Shown here: positions 4,849 through 9,651 of the stretch, piece after piece
Position numbering within the stretch: position 1 is the first letter of the stretch
Layout of the letters: every line of letters begins with the position of its first letter
Assembly (NCBI GenBank): GCA_902470265.1
Contig: CABRFW010000049.1
Location: forward strand, 1 to 9,651
Reading direction: 5' to 3'
Length of the DNA stretch: 9,651 nt
From: an uncultured Collinsella sp.
GTDB lineage: Bacteria > Actinomycetota > Coriobacteriia > Coriobacteriales > Coriobacteriaceae
The notes under the pieces: model-generated
The model's input: the letters and a program-made list of their open reading frames with translations, nothing else
Database searches by the model: none
Told to the model about the DNA's origin: nothing
Translations under genes and position numbers: made by a program

Positions 4849-7625
4849 CAGAATCCTCCAAACTCACAATCTTCACGTGCCATCTCGGCGTCGACAGATT
4901 CCAGCGCGGCAAGCCCCTCCTCGTCCAATAGGACCTCGCGCGGCTTGGAACCGTCGGGCGGGCCGACGACACCCTTTTCTTCCAGCATGTCCATAATACG
5001 CCCGGCGCGCGCATAGCCAACCTTAAGGCGGCGTTGCAGGCCAGATGTGGAGCCCAGCTGCGATTCCACCACAATATGGGCGGCTTCCCAAATGAGCGGA
5101 TCATCGTCTTGCGGCTCGGCAACTCCGGTGCGGACAATGCCGCCACCCGCCATGGACATGGAAGCGGGCGCCACAGCCGACAGGATCTCCTCATGGTAGT
5201 CGGGCTCGCTTTGCGACTTGACGAACTCGACAATCTCGTTGATTTCATCGTCCGAGACAAAGCAGCCCTGAATACGGCGAGGCTTGCCCCAGTCGACCTT
5301 GGAGAACAGCATGTCGCCCAAACCGGTGAGCTTTTCGGCACCCATCTGGTCGATGATGACGCGCGAGTCGATGCCCGTGGCGACGTTAAAGGCGATGCGG
5401 TTGGTGATGTTGGCCTTAATGAGGCCCGTCACCACGTTGGAGCTCGGGCGCTGCGTGGCCACGATAAGGTGGATACCGGCGGCACGGCCCAGCTGAGCAA
5501 TACGCACGATCGAGGCCTCGACATCCTTACCGGCGACCATCATCAGGTCCGAGAGCTCGTCGATGATAATGACCAGATAGGGCATCTTTTGCGGCGGGTT
5601 ATCGTAATGTTCAAACTCGCCGGCGGCCTGCTTTTCGTTATAGGTCGAGATCTTACGTACATTGAGACGCTCGAAGACCTTCAGGCGACGCTCCATCTCG
5701 GACACGGCCCATTGCAGAGCGCTCGCGGCCTGCTTGGGCTCGGTCACTACAGGCACGTAAAGATGCGGCAGACCGTTATAGCCCGCAAGCTCGACGCGCT
5801 TGGGGTCGACCATGATCAGGCGAACGTCCTCGGGAAGCGCGCGCATGAGCAGGGTCGTGATGATGGAGTTGATCATCACCGACTTACCAGAACCGGTCGT
5901 GCCGGCGATCAGCAGGTGGGGCATCTTGGCGAGGTCGGCGACGACCGGCGTACCCTCGGCATCGCGACCGATGGCCAGCTCGAGCGGACCGCCCTTCACA
6001 TAGGGCAGCACGTCGCCCAGGTTGACGTTCTGGCGCTTGCGATTGGGGATCTCGATACCCACGAGCGACGTGCCGGGGATCGGGGCAAAGATACGAACCG
6101 ACTGAGCTGCGAGCGAAAGCGCGATATCGTCCTCGAGGCTCGAAATCTTGCTCACGCGCTCGCCCTCGCCAGGTTGCAGCTTAAAGGTCGTCACCGTGGG
6201 GCCGGCGATCCAGCCGACCACGCGGGCGCTGCGGCCAAACTCAAGCAGGGTCGACTGCAGCGACTCGGCAGTTTGCTCCAGCTCCTTGTCCGAAGACGCA
6301 GCGGAAGCCGACTGCGGGTTGGCATGCAGAATCTCAAGTGGCGGAAGTTTGAGGCCGTCCTCTTCTTCGCCCTCGTTATCTGCGGCGCCGCCGTCCGTTC
6401 CCCCATCGCTGGCCGCAGCCGATTCGACAGCACTCAAGGCAGGCGTATCGGCAACCTTGGGATGCTTCAAGAAGTCGGGGATCTGAGGTGCTGCCGAGAC
6501 AGGATTCACGGCAAACGGCGGCTCGGACTCGTCGATCTTATCGGGGTCGTCTTCCATCGAAAGCTGACCGGTTACCTGGTCGCGCTTTGCATGGCGGCGC
6601 GGCAGCAAAGTTGTCTTTGCGGTCTCAATCGGAGCCTCGTCATCCTCATCATCGCCCTCGGTGAGCTCAATCTCGCTATCGGACCAAGACGGGTCGGGCT
6701 CGCTTGTATTGAGCTTAGGCGCAGCCTTGCCCTTCTTGGCATGGCGGCGCGGCAGCAGCGTCGTCTTAGCGCGCTCAGCCTCAACCGACTCGGACACGTC
6801 GACAAACGGATTCTCGTCCTCGTCGTCATCGTCCAAAACCGGGTCCACATCGTTGCCCATGACCGTGGTCACGGCAGCATCGGAGCCCTTTTGACGAAGA
6901 ATGCTCAGGTGCGGACGGGCAACGCCGGGCACCGACAGGGCTTCGTCGTCACCCCACGGGCTGGCGTTGACATCGGCACGACGGCGCTCGGCAAAATCGG
7001 CCGCACGGTCGCGAGCAGAGCGCAGCACGCCACCCACCGAAAAGCCGATGATGACCAAGCCCACGACGACAAGGCCCAACAGGACTACCATCGCGATAGG
7101 CTTACCCAGGGCATTCTGCAGCGCACTCGCAATAAACGCACCGATGTAGCCACCCGAGGCGGACAAATTTTGCGGCGTGAACATAAGGTCACACGAGACA
7201 CTCGTACCCGGCACCATCAGCGAAAGAATGGAGACGACGGCGATAAAGACCACGGCGCCGCCCGCAACAGAGCGCACGTTGAGCGGCGAGTCCTCGCCTA
7301 AAAAGAGCGTGGCGGCAAACAGCAAAATGACGATCGGCAGCACGTAGGCGCCCAGGCCAAAGCCCAGGTGGTAAAAACCGGCAACAGCAGCCGTCACGGG
7401 CGCTGTTGCCGGAGAAATCACGGCAATAAAGGACGCAATCGCCAAAACGGCAATGACCACGCCGGCGATATCGCGATTGGCCGAGGGCTCCACCAAGGGC
7501 TCAAAATCGTCGAAGTCCGCCTCGTGGCCCTTATTGGCACGCAGATGGGAACCGGCACCCTTAGCAGATGCCGGTTGGTTATTGGCCTTATTGCCTTTGG
7601 CGTTTTGTGCAGATCCGCGCGCCAA
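4848..7625 (-). CDS. ftsK: FtsK/SpoIIIE family DNA translocase
   Basis: This 925-residue protein is an FtsK/SpoIIIE DNA pump, which clears chromosome termini through the closing septum. The N-terminus is hydrophilic (1-50), then four or five membrane helices lie within 53-200 (about 53-71, 78-110, 118-138, 174-200). A long acidic linker (about 205-425) follows. The motor has Walker A GTTGSGKS (575-582), VDPKRVELAGYNGLPHL (606-621), Walker B LVIIIDE (684-690) and ATQRPSSNVVTGLIKANI (723-740). A C-terminal winged-helix gamma domain (about 841-905), with LQRRLKVGYARAGRIMD and GPPDGSKPREVL, would read KOPS/SRS-like sequences that set direction. The start is TTG at 7625, supported by GGAGG six bases upstream; no Met occurs before residue 147. 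It begins 1 bp after rnjA and its TGA overlaps the rodZ ATG. Confidence 0.96.
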   Translation of the reverse strand: MARGSAQNAKGNKANNQPASAKGAGSHLRANKGHEADFDDFEPLVEPSANRDIAGVVIAVLAIASFIAVISPATAPVTAAVAGFYHLGFGLGAYVLPIVILLFAATLFLGEDSPLNVRSVAGGAVVFIAVVSILSLMVPGTSVSCDLMFTPQNLSASGGYIGAFIASALQNALGKPIAMVVLLGLVVVGLVIIGFSVGGVLRSARDRAADFAERRRADVNASPWGDDEALSVPGVARPHLSILRQKGSDAAVTTVMGNDVDPVLDDDDEDENPFVDVSESVEAERAKTTLLPRRHAKKGKAAPKLNTSEPDPSWSDSEIELTEGDDEDDEAPIETAKTTLLPRRHAKRDQVTGQLSMEDDPDKIDESEPPFAVNPVSAAPQIPDFLKHPKVADTPALSAVESAAASDGGTDGGAADNEGEEEDGLKLPPLEILHANPQSASAASSDKELEQTAESLQSTLLEFGRSARVVGWIAGPTVTTFKLQPGEGERVSKISSLEDDIALSLAAQSVRIFAPIPGTSLVGIEIPNRKRQNVNLGDVLPYVKGGPLELAIGRDAEGTPVVADLAKMPHLLIAGTTGSGKSVMINSIITTLLMRALPEDVRLIMVDPKRVELAGYNGLPHLYVPVVTEPKQAASALQWAVSEMERRLKVFERLNVRKISTYNEKQAAGEFEHYDNPPQKMPYLVIIIDELSDLMMVAGKDVEASIVRIAQLGRAAGIHLIVATQRPSSNVVTGLIKANITNRIAFNVATGIDSRVIIDQMGAEKLTGLGDMLFSKVDWGKPRRIQGCFVSDDEINEIVEFVKSQSEPDYHEEILSAVAPASMSMAGGGIVRTGVAEPQDDDPLIWEAAHIVVESQLGSTSGLQRRLKVGYARAGRIMDMLEEKGVVGPPDGSKPREVLLDEEGLAALESVDAEMAREDCEFGGF
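4855..4859 (-). promoter_or_regulatory. Ribosome binding site of rodZ inside the end of ftsK
   Basis: GGAGG on the minus strand lies six bases before the rodZ ATG at 4848, within the last codons of ftsK. With the TGATG stop/start overlap, this is a typical termination-reinitiation arrangement. Confidence 0.85.
6585..6620 (-). repeat. Second copy of the duplicated FtsK linker motif
   Basis: This encodes AKTTLLPRRHAK (FtsK residues 336-347), identical to residues 286-297. The DNA of the two copies is also close; for example GCATGGCGGCGCGGCAGC on the plus strand is shared at a spacing of exactly 150 bp. It is a basic island within an otherwise acidic linker. Confidence 0.85.
6735..6770 (-). repeat. 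First copy of the duplicated FtsK linker motif
   Basis: This encodes AKTTLLPRRHAK (FtsK residues 286-297), the partner of the copy 50 residues later. Acidic runs lie on both sides: DDDDEDEN at 265-272 before it and EGDDEDDE at 323-330 between the copies. Confidence 0.85.
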
Positions 7626-7626
7626 A

Positions 7627-9297
7627 CTAAACCTCCATGACGACCGGGATGATCATCGGGCGAGTGCGCGTACGGCTCCAGATAAAGTTGGAAAGCGAAT
7701 CGCGCACGGCCTTGCGAATGGCATCGGAACCGCTGCTGGTGAAGCTGAACTTGCCCTTCTCGATCGTCTTCATAATGGACGCGGAGGCATCCTCGGAGAA
7801 CTGGTCGTCGATGGCAAACGAGACGCCGCGGCCCGAGAACTCGATGGCCTCGATCTTCTTGTGCTTGAGTGAGACGATGGCAACAGCGGTAACCATACCG
7901 TCGTTGGCGAGCTTCTGACGATCGCGCAGGACGATGGGGTCGGTATCGCCGATACGCAGGCCGTCGACGTAGACGACGCCGGACTCGACGGGCGTACCGC
8001 GTTTGACGATACCGCCGCGCATCTCGAGCGTGTCGCCGTTATCGAGGATAAAGATGTGATCATCCTTGATGCCCATCTTACGAGCAAGCTGGGCATGGGC
8101 ACGCAGATGCACGGCCTCGCCGTGAACCGGCATAAAGTAGGTGGGCTTGGCCATGGCCATCAGGAGCTTGAGTTCCTCCTGGCTACCGTGACCGGAGACG
8201 TGAACGAGAGCGCGGTTCTTATCCCACACGTCGCAGCCGAGCTTGGCTAGGCTGTTGACGACCTGCTGGACGGCCTTCTCGTTGCCGGGAACGGGAGTTG
8301 CCGAGAGGATGACGGTATCGCCCTCGTGGATAGAGAGCGTCTTGTGCTCGCCGTTGGCCATGCGAGACAGGGCCGACAGCGGCTCGCCCTGCGAACCGGT
8401 GCACATGACAACGATCTTGTCGTCAGGCAGGTTATCAATGTCGAAGGCATCGATAATATCGGCATCGTCGATGTTGAGGTAGCCCAGCTCGCGCGCCACA
8501 CGGGTGTTAGTGAGCATGGAGCGACCGGTCACAACGACCTTACGACCGCACTTGCGGGCAGCATCGCAGATCTGCTGCAAACGATGAATGTGACTCGAGA
8601 ACGACGCGACGAACACACGACCCGGGGCGTTCTTGATGGCGTGCAGCAAGTTGGGACCGACCTCGGCCTCGGACTTGGTAAAGCCGGGAACAGTGGCGTT
8701 GGTGGAGTCGGACAGCAGCAGGTCGATGCCCTGCTTGGCAAAGCGGCTGATAGCGGCATAGTCGGGCGTGACACCATCGATGGGCGTCTGGTCAAGCTTA
8801 AAGTCGCCGGTGTGCATAACGGTGCCCTGGTTGGTGCGGATGAACACGCCCAGAGCGCCAGGGATGGAGTGCGTCATCGAGAAGAAGTCGAGCGAGATGC
8901 CGCCGAGGTTGACATGGCTGCCGCCCTTGACCTCGCGGAACTTGGGTGCGCGGATGCGGAACTCAGAAAGCTTGCCCTCGATAAAGCCAAGCGTCAGCTT
9001 GCTCGAAAAGATGGGCACCTTATTGTTGAGGTCCTGCAGCAGGTACGGAAGCGAGCCGGTGTGGTCCTCGTGGCCGTGGGTGACGACGATGCCGCGGAGC
9101 TTCTCCTCGTTCTCCAGAACATAGGTGTAGTCGGGAAGCACCAGGTCGATACCGGGCTGGGAGTCGTCGGGGAACATGAGACCGGCGTCGACGAGCACCA
9201 TGTCGTCGCCGCACTCGAAGACCGTCATGTTCTTGCCGATTCCGTCAAGGCCACCGAGCGGAATGATCTTCAAGGGAGATGATTTTTTAGCTGCCAT
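7627..9297 (-). CDS. rnjA: Ribonuclease J
   Basis: This 556-residue enzyme combines 5'-to-3' exonuclease and endonuclease activity, and acts in mRNA decay and rRNA maturation in the cytoplasm. The metallo-beta-lactamase part holds HGHEDH (74-79, zinc ligands H74, H76, D78, H79), H143 in MTHSIPG and D165 in HTGDFKLDQTPIDG. The beta-CASP insert (about 215-345) has SSHIHRLQQI (234-243) and CTGSQGEPLSAL (299-310). HVSGHGSQEE (366-375) and PVHGE (390-394), which supply the last ligand and phosphate-binding residues, follow. The RNase J C-terminal domain occupies about 450-556. Length matches the family (about 550-560). ATG at 9297 is preceded by AAGGAAA about 13-15 bases upstream. It is the first gene of the operon and is followed 1 bp later by ftsK. 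Whether a second RNase J exists in the genome cannot be told. Confidence 0.96.
   Translation of the reverse strand: MAAKKSSPLKIIPLGGLDGIGKNMTVFECGDDMVLVDAGLMFPDDSQPGIDLVLPDYTYVLENEEKLRGIVVTHGHEDHTGSLPYLLQDLNNKVPIFSSKLTLGFIEGKLSEFRIRAPKFREVKGGSHVNLGGISLDFFSMTHSIPGALGVFIRTNQGTVMHTGDFKLDQTPIDGVTPDYAAISRFAKQGIDLLLSDSTNATVPGFTKSEAEVGPNLLHAIKNAPGRVFVASFSSHIHRLQQICDAARKCGRKVVVTGRSMLTNTRVARELGYLNIDDADIIDAFDIDNLPDDKIVVMCTGSQGEPLSALSRMANGEHKTLSIHEGDTVILSATPVPGNEKAVQQVVNSLAKLGCDVWDKNRALVHVSGHGSQEELKLLMAMAKPTYFMPVHGEAVHLRAHAQLARKMGIKDDHIFILDNGDTLEMRGGIVKRGTPVESGVVYVDGLRIGDTDPIVLRDRQKLANDGMVTAVAIVSLKHKKIEAIEFSGRGVSFAIDDQFSEDASASIMKTIEKGKFSFTSSGSDAIRKAVRDSLSNFIWSRTRTRPMIIPVVMEV
7632..7636 (-). promoter_or_regulatory. 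Ribosome binding site that fixes the TTG start of ftsK
   Basis: GGAGG on the minus strand is formed by the penultimate codons of rnjA and lies six bases before the TTG at 7625. It makes this TTG the convincing ftsK start despite the rare initiator, and ties ftsK translation to rnjA. Confidence 0.85.
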
Positions 9298-9546
9298 AGG
9301 TTAGTGTGGTTTCCTTTCTTCGAAACGGGTCTGGAACAACCGACGGGGCGCTTCTGGCAAACCGACCGCCGGGAACGTACAAACATGCATCACAGAGTCG
9401 ATGCAATAACCACAGTATGATACCCATTTGCACAACAACAGACCACCCATGCATCAAAGCCCCATCTGACCCTGTGTATCCCGCCGGTCAGGGCTCAGCG
9501 GCCCCGGCACGGGCTAAGTTTCCTGCTCTACAGTCCTGCTCACGAC
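9298..9546 (-). other. Gene-free leader upstream of rnjA
   Basis: No convincing coding region is seen on either strand. From the rnjA side, it holds the ribosome binding site (AAGGAAA on the minus strand, about 9311-9317), an AT-richer stretch (about 9380-9460) with a weak promoter candidate, and a GC-rich part (about 9466-9514) with competing hairpin arms. Two copies of CATGCATCA lie at 9384-9392 and 9448-9456. It does not match any riboswitch, T-box or structured RNA that I can recognise. Confidence 0.6.
9417..9445 (-). promoter_or_regulatory. Candidate promoter for the rnjA operon
   Basis: On the minus strand a -10-like TATCAT (9417-9422, 5 of 6 consensus bases) lies 17 bp from a poor -35-like TGGTCT (9440-9445, 3 of 6). 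It would give an untranslated leader of roughly 110 bases. It is the best candidate I found in the leader, but the -35 is weak and the true promoter may lie elsewhere or beyond the right edge. Confidence 0.35.
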
Positions 9547-9576
9547 GGAGGCCACATTAAGTGGCCTCCTGTTCGT
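9541..9576. terminator. Perfect hairpin, possible terminator between rnjA and the gene to its right
   Basis: GGAGGCCAC (9547-9555) and GTGGCCTCC (9561-9569) form a perfect 9-bp stem around ATTAA. The outer CACGA/TCGTG arms (9541-9545 and 9572-9576) extend it past a small internal loop. Neither strand shows a U-rich tail, so strand and termination are uncertain. It may equally be the core of a dispersed palindromic repeat. Confidence 0.5.
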
Positions 9577-9651
9577 GCGGAACTCGCGATAAACTTCATC
9601 AGTGCCCGCCCCACGGGAAACCGGCCAATAAGGGACAGGTTTATTTTGGTA
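9577..9651. other. Right-edge non-coding stretch, possible dispersed repeat fragment
   Basis: No gene is recognised here. An imperfect inverted repeat pairs CCAATAA (9625-9631) with TTATTTTGG (9641-9649, two extra T) around GGGACAGG, and a 4-bp stem CCCG/CGGG lies at 9605-9617. The GGGACAGG core in an AT-rich palindrome recalls, from memory only, the repeats that accompany REP-associated (Y1) transposases. The stretch is cut by the window edge. Confidence 0.3.

Noticed and set aside
5034..7301. A plus-strand open frame of 755 codons opposite ftsK
   Set aside because: It is again codon-for-codon the complement of a strongly supported gene with intact Walker motifs. The open frame follows from codon bias.
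8326..9282. A plus-strand open frame of 318 codons opposite rnjA
   Set aside because: It is in the same complementary phase as rnjA, has no recognisable domain, and rnjA motifs are complete.
9306..9560. A plus-strand open frame of 84 codons in the rnjA leader
   Set aside because: It starts in the rnjA ribosome-binding region, ends in a hairpin, and has no recognisable sequence or nearby partner.
9466..9576. A possible SRP RNA, RNase P RNA or riboswitch, suggested by GGTCAG and GC-rich stems
   Set aside because: The GGAA tetraloop of SRP RNA, the conserved GAGGAAAGTCC block of RNase P and known riboswitch or T-box cores are all missing.

Overview
The window is a stretch of core genome from a GC-rich bacterium. 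Seven genes lie head to tail on the minus strand, with no mobile genes, rRNA, tRNA or CRISPR array visible. Protein wording and gene set fit an actinobacterial lineage, and the class Coriobacteriia (Collinsella-like) is my best guess. That rests on family resemblance and memory; I could not search a database.

Reading in the direction of transcription (right to left): a gene-free leader of about 350 bp (9298-9651); rnjA (RNase J, 7627-9297); ftsK (DNA translocase, 4848-7625); a RodZ-like membrane protein with a helix-turn-helix (3337-4848); yajQ (nucleotide-binding protein, 2813-3310); rimO (ribosomal protein S12 methylthiotransferase, 1436-2785); pgsA (phosphatidylglycerophosphate synthase, 788-1426); and a short cinA/pncC (nicotinamide-nucleotide amidohydrolase, 245-781). 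Gaps are 1-27 bp, and one junction overlaps by a single base (ftsK/rodZ, TGATG). Several ribosome binding sites sit inside the end of the preceding gene, so this looks like one co-transcribed, partly translation-coupled operon. A perfect 10-bp hairpin just after cinA probably ends it.

The left 244 bp is the most informative non-coding part. It holds a near-consensus minus-strand promoter (TTGACC, 17 bp, TATTAT) whose spacer is filled by a perfect Gram-positive-type LexA/SOS operator (CGAAC-GGCT-GTTCG). Upstream of it is a helically phased array of CCAAA/TTTGG units. The controlled gene starts beyond the left edge. Because rodZ-pgsA-cinA is followed by recA in Bacillus and cinA-recA is common elsewhere, recA is the expected gene, but it is not seen here.

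The operon joins RNA turnover (RNase J), chromosome segregation at division (FtsK), cell shape (RodZ), translation (RimO), phospholipid synthesis (PgsA) and NAD salvage (PncC). No clearly new system is present. The points most worth checking are the SOS promoter with its phased repeat array, the RGG/RG-rich cytoplasmic linker of the RodZ-like protein, an exactly duplicated 12-residue motif in the FtsK linker, and the structured leader and possible repeat fragment at the right edge.
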